Assembly (NCBI GenBank): GCA_964631265.1
Contig: CAZVWW010000025.1
Span: forward strand, 1 to 23,128
Direction of reading: 5' to 3'
DNA from: CAZVWW01 sp964631265
GTDB lineage: Bacteria > Thermotogota > Thermotogae > MWEM01
Length of the DNA: 23,128 bases
Shown here: in pieces, positions 16,451 through 23,128 of the stretch
How positions within the stretch are numbered: position 1 is the first letter of the stretch
How the letters are laid out: every line of letters starts with the position of its first letter
Notes under the pieces: model-generated
Databases searched by the model: none
Told to the model about the DNA's origin: nothing
What the model saw: only the letters and a program-made list of their open reading frames with translations
Position numbers and translations under genes: made by a program

Positions 16451-16495
16451 CCGGTTTTTTCCACCTCTTCTTCAAAAATAAAAAAAAGTATATAA

Positions 16496-16519
16496 AGAGG
16501 CCCCCCTGAAGGAGCCTCT
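16496..16519 (-). terminator. intercistronic hairpin with T-rich tail (leaky terminator/attenuator) between binding protein and permease
   Basis: On the minus strand a GC-rich stem-loop (outer arms AGAGGC / GCCTCT plus inner TCC/GGG pairs) is followed within 10 bases by a run of eight T. It lies 15 bases after the binding-protein stop. Such sites usually allow more binding protein than permease, by partial termination or by protecting the 3' end of the first message. Confidence 0.7.
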
Positions 16520-16533
16520 ATCATTCAAAAAAA

Positions 16534-18186
16534 CTATCGAAGGTGTATATTAAACAGCACCGGTAACTTATGCATCCCACCCGGTCTCGGCAGGGCATAC
16601 GGATTATCCGCATTGGGCCAGCCGACAAATCTGATCGTATTGTATTCAAACCAGACAGGATTGAAGAAAAGCGGAACGGACGGGATATCCTCAAGAAATT
16701 CGGCAACGGCTATCTTCATCCATTCAGCCTGCTTCTCGGGATCCGTTTCCTTCTTATATGCTTCAAGTGCTTCATCGATAACCGGATTCTTATATCGCAT
16801 ACCATAGTAATTCGCCGTTCTCTCGTCCAGCGGTGCCCAATTTTCCGAGTGCATCCATCGCGTATACTGATAGTGAGGATTGGTTCCAGTCACTGATATC
16901 CCCATACACATCCGGTAATTCCCGGTATACAGATTGTCTTTATACGGACTTGGCCAGGCTGCCTGTGTGACAACGGCCTCTATCCCCGCTTCTTTTAACT
17001 GGGATGAGATAACCTCACATGCCGTAACCCAGTCGGTCCATCCGGTGGGTGTGTAGAGTTTGAACGACATCTCTTCTCCGTCTTTTTCAAAGATATCGTT
17101 GTTGTTCATCTCCCAGCCGGCATCCTCAAGTATCATCCTTGCATAGTCGGGATCGTAGACCACACCGTATTCATCAAGGGCAGGATCTGCAAGATCCAAG
17201 AATTGTGACTGCAACCCCGAAATGTTGGCCGGAACCGCTCCGCTTGCCATAATTCTGGTGATCTCTGCCGGATCGAGCGCATAGGCAATGGCCCTTCTCA
17301 CTTCGGGATCGTCGAAAGGTGCTTTCAGATTGTTGAGATTGAGAAAGACAAGGTTGCCTTCAGGCAGCCAGTACTTGTGATGTTCGGGATCTGATTTGAC
17401 ATAGACCTCGTCGATATTGGCAACAAAATACCCGGCCCAGTCGTACTCATCATTGGCCAGTTTGAATCCAACCTGCTCATTTGTGGTTGAAATAAACTTG
17501 ATACCGTCGATATAGGGCAGTGGTTTACCGTCTTCTCCCAGCTTCCAGTAATCCGGATTGGAATCCAGTGTGTATGAGAGTTCCGTGAAAGAACCTTCCT
17601 TGTAAATAAAGGCTCCGGTTCCCACGGGATTCTTGTTCCCTGTCCAGGTCAGTGGATCATCAACCTTAGACCATATGTGTTTGGGAACAATGAACACATT
17701 GGAGAAATACTCAAGTATGGTCGTATTCACCTCTTCGAAATGGAAAGTGACCGAATCGGCGGATGAGCTCTCAACCCGCTTAAGTCCCTGACTCCAGATA
17801 CCGCTTGTATCCAGCGCCTTATTTTCTTTCCCCAGTCTTGCCGTAAACAGAACATCCTCTGCGGTGAATGGTTCACCGTCATTCCATTGAACCCCATTCC
17901 TCAGGTCGAATGTTACTGAAAGCAGATCATCAGCCCATTCGTAGGATTCAGCAAGCCACGGTACTGTTTCTCCGGTCATTGGATTGTAATAGATGAGTGT
18001 CTCATAGAAGCAACCGACAACAGCCTCCAGTGAGTTCGGTGAGAAAGGGTTAAAATTCTGAACCAGTACACCCTGTTTCATCGGTGTCATCCTCACGTAT
18101 CCACCACGTTTAATCTCCTCTGCAAACAATGTTCCACTAATGACAAGGGCTACAATGAGAACTGCCAGAAAGATCTTCTTCGTCAT
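16534..18186 (-). CDS. periplasmic substrate-binding protein, family 5 (peptide/oligosaccharide class)
   Basis: A 550-residue secreted binding protein, first gene of the 14-gene operon. The N-terminal MTKKIFLAVLIVALVISGTLFA is a classic signal peptide ending at LFA/EE, with no lipobox cysteine, so the protein is probably soluble in the periplasm. Class features are LEAVVGCFYETLIYYNPMTG, VPWLAESYEWADD, WNDGEPFTAEDVLFTARL and PEVRRAIAYALDPAEITRIM. The form of the N-terminal region resembles oligosaccharide-binding members from Thermotogota, though this is by memory. The start has an AGGAGGAGG ribosome-binding site. The operon genes (NagZ, AnmK, MurQ) suggest that the ligand is a GlcNAc-MurNAc or anhydro-muropeptide fragment. 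Confidence 0.93.
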   Translation of the reverse strand: MTKKIFLAVLIVALVISGTLFAEEIKRGGYVRMTPMKQGVLVQNFNPFSPNSLEAVVGCFYETLIYYNPMTGETVPWLAESYEWADDLLSVTFDLRNGVQWNDGEPFTAEDVLFTARLGKENKALDTSGIWSQGLKRVESSSADSVTFHFEEVNTTILEYFSNVFIVPKHIWSKVDDPLTWTGNKNPVGTGAFIYKEGSFTELSYTLDSNPDYWKLGEDGKPLPYIDGIKFISTTNEQVGFKLANDEYDWAGYFVANIDEVYVKSDPEHHKYWLPEGNLVFLNLNNLKAPFDDPEVRRAIAYALDPAEITRIMASGAVPANISGLQSQFLDLADPALDEYGVVYDPDYARMILEDAGWEMNNNDIFEKDGEEMSFKLYTPTGWTDWVTACEVISSQLKEAGIEAVVTQAAWPSPYKDNLYTGNYRMCMGISVTGTNPHYQYTRWMHSENWAPLDERTANYYGMRYKNPVIDEALEAYKKETDPEKQAEWMKIAVAEFLEDIPSVPLFFNPVWFEYNTIRFVGWPNADNPYALPRPGGMHKLPVLFNIHLR

Positions 18187-18212
18187 AATATTCCTCCTCC
18201 TCTTTTTTTAAC

Positions 18213-18252
18213 GGAAAACACCGGCTGTGAAAACAGGTTGCGTCAGTTTTCC
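18213..18252 (-). other. inverted repeat (leader stem-loop) close to the minus operon start
   Basis: Arms GGAAAAC and GTTTTCC (18213-18219 and 18246-18252) enclose a smaller CTG/CAG stem. On the transcript the structure ends 26 bases before the start codon, just upstream of the A-rich and AGGAGGAGG translation signal, so it could influence initiation. Confidence 0.4.
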
Positions 18253-18273
18253 CCGCTATGAATTCACATATCA

Positions 18274-18298
18274 AAAAGGCTCTTTAATAGAGTCTTTT
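18274..18298 (-). terminator. hairpin with T tract in the minus operon leader (possible attenuator)
   Basis: Read on the minus strand, AAAAGACTCT and AGAGCCTTTT form a 10-position stem with one mismatch and an ATTAA loop; the T tract extends one base beyond it. It lies about 70-90 bases into the predicted leader, well before the first start codon. The stem is AT-rich at its base, so its strength is uncertain. Confidence 0.4.
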
Positions 18299-18372
18299 AA
18301 CAACCTATCAGTATTTGTTATAACCTTTTTGAAAAAATCGACTCGATCGTCAGCTAAACATATTGTAATAAC

Positions 18373-18401
18373 ATTATACTCTGAATTGTCATTATAGTCA
18401 A
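18373..18401 (-). promoter_or_regulatory. sigma70-type promoter for the 14-gene minus-strand operon
   Basis: On the minus strand, TTGACT (18401-18396) and a consensus TATAAT (18378-18373) are separated by exactly 17 bases. Transcription should start near 18366, giving a leader of about 180 bases. A second TATAAT on the same strand (18396-18391) overlaps the -35 element and has no good partner. Confidence 0.75.
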
Positions 18402-18422
18402 ATATGAAAAATCCAATTTGTA

Positions 18423-18431
18423 TGATATAAT
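18423..18431 (+). promoter_or_regulatory. extended -10 promoter for the plus-strand transporter unit
   Basis: TGATATAAT is a perfect extended -10 (TATAAT at 18426-18431). A weak -35 (ATGAAA-like) lies about 16-17 bases upstream. The start is predicted near 18438, about 67 bases before the ATG at 18505. Confidence 0.7.
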
Positions 18432-18453
18432 GTTAATCAAGAGAATATTTGAA

Positions 18454-18473
18454 TTGTGATTTTGATATCACAA
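18454..18473. promoter_or_regulatory. palindromic operator candidate
   Basis: TTGTGAT and ATCACAA form a perfect 7-base inverted repeat with a 6-base centre. The site is roughly 16-35 bases downstream of the predicted plus-strand transcript start, a classic position for a repressor roadblock. The GntR/UTRA protein of the operon is one possible binder. CRP is less likely because its half-sites are normally two bases closer. Confidence 0.5.
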
Positions 18474-18504
18474 ATCTTGCACATTAATCCAGGAGGGATC
18501 TTGA

Positions 18505-20004
18505 ATGAAAAAAGCTAAGTTGTTCTTATTGGTCATCTTACTGTCCTTATTCTCAGTCATCATCTTGGCCGATGGCAATCTCAGGTTTGCCATCGAAACA
18601 GAACCGGTAGGACTTGATCCGAATCAGGTAACGGCATTTGCCTCTCACAGGATATTGGAAAATGTCTACGACGGGCTCCTTCGTTATAATGAAAACATGA
18701 GACTTGTTCCAAATCTTGCGAAGAGCTATGAAACCCCCGATGCAAAAACGATTGTCTTTACATTGAGAGATGAGGTCTATTTCCACGACGGCACAAAGAT
18801 GACACCCGAGGATGTTATTTACACATTCAACAGGATTCTTGACGAGGATTACGGCTCTCCTGCGGCTTCATACTATTCAGAAGTTGAATCCATCAAAATC
18901 GTCGACGGCAACAAAATCGAGTTCAAACTGGCAACACCGATGGCGGATGCTCTGCTATCAAACTTTGCCGGGGTCAACAGCTCAATCGTGTCGAAAGATT
19001 TTGTTGAAGGCGGCGCTAATATGCAGCTTGAAACGAATGGTACGGGACCTTTTGCTTTGACCGAGATAAAATCCGGAAATTACATCAAACTCGAGAAAAA
19101 TGACAAATACTACATCGAAAACGTCCCGACACTCGATGCGATTACCTTTGTTATTATCCCGGAGGAAGTTTCCAGGATATCAGCACTCAAGAATGGTGAT
19201 GTGAATATGTCGAAGGTCAACGAACCACCCAGTCTCGACATGCTCAGCAAAGACAATTTCAACATCTACAGACAACCTGTTTTAAGCTATTATCTTCTCG
19301 GTATCAATAACGCCGTTGAACCGCTTGACAATCCAAAAGTCAGAAGAGCCATGAGTTATGCCGTCAACCGAAAACAGATTATTCAGATGGTTTCTTTCGG
19401 CGAGGGAAGTGTGACGGGAGTCATGAATCCAACTGTGAAGGCCTGGGCCATTCCACCTTCGGAATTTCCCGAATTTTCATACAATCCGGCAAAAGCGAAG
19501 GAACTGCTCAAAGAAGCCGGTTATCCGGACGGGTTTGAGTTCTCCATCACAGTTGCAGCAAGATACAACTTTGACAAGATTGCAGAGGCTCTGCAGGCTC
19601 AGTACAAGGCCGTCGGAATCGATGCCAAGATCGACATGGTTGAATGGGGTATCTTCATTGACAAATGGATCAACATCGACTTCGATTCCTTTGTATCGTT
19701 GAACGCGGGATCTGTCAGCCCTGATAAACAGCTCTACAGGACATTCCATTCACAGGGTTCGACTAACAAATTCAACTTCTCAAACGGCAAAGTCGATGAA
19801 CTGCTTGAAAAGGGCAGGACAACGACAGGTTATCAGGCCAGAAAAGAGATCTACAACGAGATCCAGCGGATCCTTGTAGAAGAATCACCGTTCCTCTTCC
19901 TCTATTCACCGAATAACCTTTATGCATCACAAAAAGCCGTGAAAGGCTTTGTTCCGATGAGTAATGAGAGCCTGATTTATCTTCGTTTTGTTGAAATGAA
20001 ATAG
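18505..20004 (+). CDS. periplasmic substrate-binding protein, family 5 (DppA/OppA-like)
   Basis: A 499-residue secreted binding protein, first gene of the plus-strand unit. The signal peptide is MKKAKLFLLVILLSLFSVII followed by a cleavage-like LA/DG; no lipobox is present. Class 5 features are EPVGLDPNQVTAFASHRILE, ENVYDGLLRY, FTLRDEVYFHDGTKMTPEDV and NPKVRRAMSYAVNRKQII. It resembles classical dipeptide/oligopeptide-binding proteins more than the divergent neighbour does. The start has AGGAGGG 6 bases upstream. Divergent linkage to a muropeptide operon and the NamZ-like gene downstream suggest a cell-wall peptide or muropeptide ligand; this is inference. Confidence 0.94.
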   Translation: MKKAKLFLLVILLSLFSVIILADGNLRFAIETEPVGLDPNQVTAFASHRILENVYDGLLRYNENMRLVPNLAKSYETPDAKTIVFTLRDEVYFHDGTKMTPEDVIYTFNRILDEDYGSPAASYYSEVESIKIVDGNKIEFKLATPMADALLSNFAGVNSSIVSKDFVEGGANMQLETNGTGPFALTEIKSGNYIKLEKNDKYYIENVPTLDAITFVIIPEEVSRISALKNGDVNMSKVNEPPSLDMLSKDNFNIYRQPVLSYYLLGINNAVEPLDNPKVRRAMSYAVNRKQIIQMVSFGEGSVTGVMNPTVKAWAIPPSEFPEFSYNPAKAKELLKEAGYPDGFEFSITVAARYNFDKIAEALQAQYKAVGIDAKIDMVEWGIFIDKWINIDFDSFVSLNAGSVSPDKQLYRTFHSQGSTNKFNFSNGKVDELLEKGRTTTGYQARKEIYNEIQRILVEESPFLFLYSPNNLYASQKAVKGFVPMSNESLIYLRFVEMK

Positions 20005-20021
20005 AATCAGCACTTTTACAT

Positions 20022-20043
20022 CCCCCGGATTTATATCCGGGGG
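20022..20043 (+). other. intercistronic GC-rich hairpin after the second binding-protein gene
   Basis: A perfect 9-base-pair stem (CCCCCGGAT / ATCCGGGGG) with loop TTAT lies 17 bases after the stop. No T tract follows, so it is more likely a 3'-end stabiliser of the binding-protein message than a terminator. Confidence 0.65.
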
Positions 20044-20070
20044 TTACCATTATAAAAGGGGTTATTTCAT

Positions 20071-21027
20071 TTGAAACTTGCATACATTTTGGGAAGACTC
20101 ATTTCAGCTGTACCAACCATACTACTGCTCACTTTCATCGTCTTCATATCCATCCATCTTGTTCCCGGAGACGTTGTCGATATTATGCTGGGAACCCAGA
20201 ATTATCTAACAGAAGAACAGGTACAGGACCTCTACACCAAGCTCGGACTCGACAAACCGCTTATTGTACAATACTTCACCTGGTTGAAGGACCTCGTTAC
20301 CTTCGATCTCGGAACATCCCTGCGTACCAGCGAGGATGTGGGAACGCTGATTGCCGAGAAATTTCCGATAACCCTTGAACTCGCTTTCATGTCCATTGTT
20401 TTCAGTGTGGCAATTGGGATCCCGTTCGGCATTGCTTCTGCTGTGAAGCAGAATACGGGGGTTGATTACTTTTTCCGTGTATTGGGACTGGTGGGTTTGT
20501 CCGCCCCGGTCTTTTGGATAGGGGCCATTTTTATTGTGCTGATATCAGGCCTTTTTGCAGATTACTCACTCTTCGGATTCGTGCCGTTCTTCTCCGATCC
20601 GGGAAAAAACCTTCAGATCATCCTGATTCCATCGATTACACTCGGAATCATGATTGCAGCTCAAGTCATGAGGATGACGAGAAATTCAATGCTCGACGTG
20701 CTTTCACAGGACTACATCAAGGTTGCAAAGGCCAAAGGGGTCAAGAACAGCAAAGTGATCTTCAAACATGCCCTCAGAAATGCCACCATTCCGGTTATCA
20801 CCACAGCCGGTATTCAGTTGGGCTATCTCATCGGCGGCACTATCGTCATAGAGAGTATGTTTGCCATACCCGGTATGGGAAGATTGCTGTTACAAGCAGT
20901 TAATCAGAGGGATTATCCGGTTGTGCAGGGGATTGTTGCGTTTATCGGCATTATGATTGTTCTACTCAATATCCTCATCGACATTTTCTACAGTATCATC
21001 GATCCCAGAATCGATCTTTCTCAATAG
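20071..21027 (+). CDS. ABC transporter permease (DppB-like)
   Basis: A 318-residue inner-membrane permease. TM1 is in GRLISAVPTILLLTFIVFIS, followed by HLVPGDVVDIML and the external loop, four or five further helices, and the coupling loop LSQDYIKVAKAKGVKNSKV. The C-terminus YSIIDPRIDL is standard. The start is a TTG preceded by AAAAGGGG about 10 bases away; no ATG or GTG gives the expected N-terminus. It lies 66 bases after the binding-protein gene and 14 bases before the next permease. Confidence 0.95.
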   Translation: MKLAYILGRLISAVPTILLLTFIVFISIHLVPGDVVDIMLGTQNYLTEEQVQDLYTKLGLDKPLIVQYFTWLKDLVTFDLGTSLRTSEDVGTLIAEKFPITLELAFMSIVFSVAIGIPFGIASAVKQNTGVDYFFRVLGLVGLSAPVFWIGAIFIVLISGLFADYSLFGFVPFFSDPGKNLQIILIPSITLGIMIAAQVMRMTRNSMLDVLSQDYIKVAKAKGVKNSKVIFKHALRNATIPVITTAGIQLGYLIGGTIVIESMFAIPGMGRLLLQAVNQRDYPVVQGIVAFIGIMIVLLNILIDIFYSIIDPRIDLSQ

Positions 21028-21041
21028 TGGGGGTGTGATCA

Positions 21042-21881
21042 GTGGAATTTAAGAAACTTGCGAAAAAATTCTTCAGAAACCCGTTAAATGCCATCAGTTT
21101 TTCCATCCTCGTACTGGTCATCCTGATTGCGCTTTTCCCGTCACTCTTTGCCCCTTATGATCCCCTGGAAATGGACGGGGAATATTTCATGAAAGGCCCC
21201 GCACCGCATCATCTATTCGGCACTGATCAGTTTGGCCGGGATATCTTTTCCCGCATCATATTCGGTATTCAAAAGAGCATACAGATATCCTTTTTAGCGG
21301 TAATACTGGCATCCATCCTTGGAACGGCTCTGGGCGTCTCAGCCGGTTATTTCGGCAAATGGGCGGACCAGATCATCATGCGGTTCATCGATGCCATGTT
21401 TGCGTTTCCGGCCATCATACTCGCACTCTTTATCATCGCCCTCTTCGGTCCAAGTGTTCGTAATCTTATCATTGCGATTGGAATCGTCTATACGCCGATC
21501 TTCGCAAGAATCATCAGAAGCTCCGCCATCTCGATCAAAGAACAGCTGTATGTCAAAGCAGGCAGAGCACTTGGAAAACGGCATTTCAGCATTATCATGA
21601 AAGAAGTCATTCCCAATCTTTTTTCAATATTGATCGTGACATTTACAACCAATTTCTCCACAGCGATGCTCTCTGAGGCAACGCTGGGATTTCTCGGCCT
21701 TGGTGTACCACCCCCTGAGCCAACGCTTGGCGGAATGGTGGGAGCGGGCAGCGATTATCTGCTCAGCGCTCCCTGGGTGGCACTTTTCCCGGGTTTCATC
21801 ATAGCGGTCATTGTACTCAGTATTAATATTATCGGAGATGGTTTGAGAGATACGCTTGATCCAAGAAGTCTTTCAAAATAG
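21042..21881 (+). CDS. ABC transporter permease (DppC-like)
   Basis: A 279-residue inner-membrane permease of normal DppC length. TM1 covers about residues 16-36. HHLFGTDQFGRDIFSRIIFG is the conserved external motif, and the coupling loop is KEQLYVKAGRALGKRHFSII. LGFLGLGVPPPEPTLGGMV and a C-terminal GDGLRDTLDPR complete the family pattern. The start is GTG with GGGGGTG about 5 bases upstream. No ATPase gene follows within the window, so the ATPases may be shared with the divergent operon or encoded elsewhere. Confidence 0.95.
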   Translation: MEFKKLAKKFFRNPLNAISFSILVLVILIALFPSLFAPYDPLEMDGEYFMKGPAPHHLFGTDQFGRDIFSRIIFGIQKSIQISFLAVILASILGTALGVSAGYFGKWADQIIMRFIDAMFAFPAIILALFIIALFGPSVRNLIIAIGIVYTPIFARIIRSSAISIKEQLYVKAGRALGKRHFSIIMKEVIPNLFSILIVTFTTNFSTAMLSEATLGFLGLGVPPPEPTLGGMVGAGSDYLLSAPWVALFPGFIIAVIVLSINIIGDGLRDTLDPRSLSK

Positions 21882-21986
21882 ACTTATCGTGTCCTGTTTT
21901 AAGTTGTTTTTCTGAGCCATCTTAACTGAACAGTGTGTTTTAATAGCAAAAGATTGTTATGCATTTATAGAAATGAGGTGGATGGT

Positions 21987-23123
21987 TTGAAAGTAAGGTT
22001 AGGAATTGACCGGCTTGAAGAAAACAAAACACTCTTTACCGGAAAACGAATTGGATTAATCACGAATTTCTCCGGGGTTGATTCAGACCTAAACGATAAC
22101 ATCAGGCTTTTTCTCGATGCCGGTTTGAAGATTAAAAAAGTCTTTTCCCCAGAACACGGCATTTACGGGGTTGCAGACGGTCAGGCTGTTTCGGATTCAA
22201 TTCATCCGGAGTACAAAGTCCCTGTAATCAGTCTATACGGCGACAAAAAGAAACCGGGCAGCGACGATCTCTCAGATATTGACCTCCTTGTTTACGACAT
22301 CCAGGATGCGGGTGTCCGGTATTACACCTATATCTATACACTGGCATACAGTATGGAGGCTGCTTCCGAACTCAACAAGGAGCTCATCGTACTGGACAGA
22401 CCCAATCCGTTGGGCAAGACCGTGAAAGGCTCAAGAATCCAAAAGGAATACGAATCTTTTGTCGGAGGATACGCACTGCCCATAAGATACGGTATGACCC
22501 CCGGAGAGCTGGCCCGTTATTTCAAGAATGAATTTAAAATCGACGTGGATCTCGACGTCATCAGGATGGACAATTACAAGCCTGACATGCAATTCCCGGA
22601 AACCGGTCTGCTCTGGAATGTCCCTTCCCCCGCTATACCAACGTACGCGTCGAATGTGTGCTATTCGGGGGGGTGCTTTATTGAAGCAACCAATCTCTCG
22701 GAAGGCAGAGGGAGCCCAAAGCCCTTTCAAATGTATGGCGCCCCGTGGGTGGACATGGATAAGATATACAAGTGGCTGAATAAAAGACCCTTTGAGGGTT
22801 TTCAATACAGAAAAAGGGCCTTTGTCCCGTTCTCTTCCAAACATGAAAACCAAATCTGTTTCGGGATTGAGTTCTTTCCCGTCCAAAGAGAAGCGGATTT
22901 TCTCCCGCAGATCCTTTATTTCATGAGAGGAATCACGGAAATTCACGGGGACAAGATCAGTTATAACCAATATGCGGATGTCTCAAGACTTGAATCCTTA
23001 AGTGGAGATGACAGAATCAGAGATTATCTGGAGGGCAGAATGGAACTGGACACGCTTCTGGAACAATGGCGCAGTGAAGAGAAAGGATTTGAACAACTCA
23101 TTCAGAATGTAAGGCTCTATTAG
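21987..23123 (+). CDS. namZ: DUF1343 / NamZ-type exo-beta-N-acetylmuramidase (GH171), no signal peptide
   Basis: A 378-residue protein of the DUF1343 family. Its characterised member, B. subtilis YbbC/NamZ, releases MurNAc from the non-reducing end of peptidoglycan chains. Visible landmarks are GKRIGLITNFSGVD, VFSPEHGIYG with a conserved Glu-His, YDIQDAGVRYYTYIYTL, VLDRPNPLG, GYALPIRYGMTPGELARY and ATNLSEGRG. The start is a TTG 5 bases after GAGGTGG. Neither this start nor the in-frame ATG at 21933 gives a signal peptide, so a cytoplasmic enzyme is implied, unlike the secreted Bacillus protein. It follows the permease by 105 bases without a clear terminator or promoter, so it is probably cotranscribed. 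The gene appears complete just before the window end. Confidence 0.9.
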   Translation: MKVRLGIDRLEENKTLFTGKRIGLITNFSGVDSDLNDNIRLFLDAGLKIKKVFSPEHGIYGVADGQAVSDSIHPEYKVPVISLYGDKKKPGSDDLSDIDLLVYDIQDAGVRYYTYIYTLAYSMEAASELNKELIVLDRPNPLGKTVKGSRIQKEYESFVGGYALPIRYGMTPGELARYFKNEFKIDVDLDVIRMDNYKPDMQFPETGLLWNVPSPAIPTYASNVCYSGGCFIEATNLSEGRGSPKPFQMYGAPWVDMDKIYKWLNKRPFEGFQYRKRAFVPFSSKHENQICFGIEFFPVQREADFLPQILYFMRGITEIHGDKISYNQYADVSRLESLSGDDRIRDYLEGRMELDTLLEQWRSEEKGFEQLIQNVRLY

Positions 23124-23128
23124 CCTTA
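23110..23128 (+). terminator. inverted repeat at the end of the namZ gene, possibly a terminator cut by the window edge
   Basis: TAAGGCT and AGCCTTA form a perfect 7-base stem with loop CTATT, and the stop codon lies in the loop and right arm. The following bases are outside the window, so a T tract cannot be checked. Confidence 0.4.

Larger units (their letters stand above)
18187..18504. other. divergent intergenic regulatory region between the two transporter units
   Basis: These 318 non-coding bases lie between two divergently transcribed binding-protein genes. They are much more AT-rich than the flanks. They hold a sigma70-type promoter on each strand with -35 regions back to back near 18396-18408, a 20-base palindrome just downstream of the plus-strand promoter, and two inverted repeats in the minus-strand leader. 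I saw no small gene or tRNA here. Confidence 0.8.

Noticed and set aside
16023..16481. 152-codon plus-strand frame across the permease gene and the adjoining gap
   Set aside because: The opposite strand encodes a clear DppB permease, and the composition of this frame is what an antisense membrane protein produces.
18455..18472. CRP-type site TGTGA...TCACA
   Set aside because: The half-sites are 8 bases apart, whereas CRP sites have 6; it is kept only as a generic operator candidate.
22431..22970. 179-codon open frame antisense to the NamZ-like gene
   Set aside because: It is a shadow of a conserved coding region; its translation has no family features.
1..23128. CRISPR arrays, transposons, tRNA or rRNA genes
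   Set aside because: No regularly spaced repeats, transposase-like proteins, terminal repeats or cloverleaf/rRNA sequence were seen on reading both strands.

Overview
The window is compact bacterial DNA of mid GC content with nearly gap-free coding. Secreted proteins carry simple type I signal peptides and no lipobox, and a GH57 glucan branching enzyme is present. AnmK is normally found in diderms that make anhydro-muropeptides. Together these suggest an anaerobic diderm, perhaps near Thermotogota, but the lineage call is weak; no rRNA, tRNA or mobile element was seen to help.

Layout. (1) Positions 1-2986, plus strand: the 3' part of a GH57 1,4-alpha-glucan branching enzyme, a small 84-residue protein, a terminator, then glpX (class II fructose-1,6-bisphosphatase) with its own promoter. 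These are central carbon and glycogen genes. (2) Positions 2987-3020: a hairpin terminator shared by convergent genes. (3) Positions 3025-18186, minus strand: one tightly packed run of 14 genes, most of them overlapping or abutting. In transcription order they are a periplasmic binding protein, two permeases, two ABC ATPases, NagZ (GH3), a GntR/UTRA regulator, a serine beta-lactamase-fold protein, AnmK, MurQ, a BadF-type (MurK-like) sugar kinase, EtfB, EtfA, and a GlcD-type FAD dehydrogenase. (4) Positions 18187-18504: a 318-base divergent regulatory region with back-to-back sigma70-type promoters, a palindromic operator candidate and leader hairpins. (5) Positions 18505-23123, plus strand: a second binding protein, two permeases without ATPases, and a DUF1343/NamZ-type exo-N-acetylmuramidase.

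How it fits together. The two divergent units look like a complete system for importing and degrading peptidoglycan fragments. Fragments enter through the ABC systems. NagZ removes GlcNAc, the NamZ-like enzyme releases MurNAc, and the beta-lactamase-fold protein may trim the peptide. AnmK and the MurK-like kinase yield MurNAc-6-phosphate, and MurQ splits this into GlcNAc-6-phosphate and D-lactate. The unusual part is the end of the operon: EtfB, EtfA and a D-lactate/glycolate dehydrogenase-type flavoprotein, translationally coupled to the MurNAc genes by ATGA overlaps. This is the gene order of the electron-bifurcating lactate dehydrogenase of acetogens. It suggests that the D-lactate released by MurQ is oxidised to pyruvate by a dedicated Etf-linked enzyme, so that both halves of MurNAc are used. 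nagA and nagB, which would complete the GlcNAc-6-phosphate branch, are not in the window.
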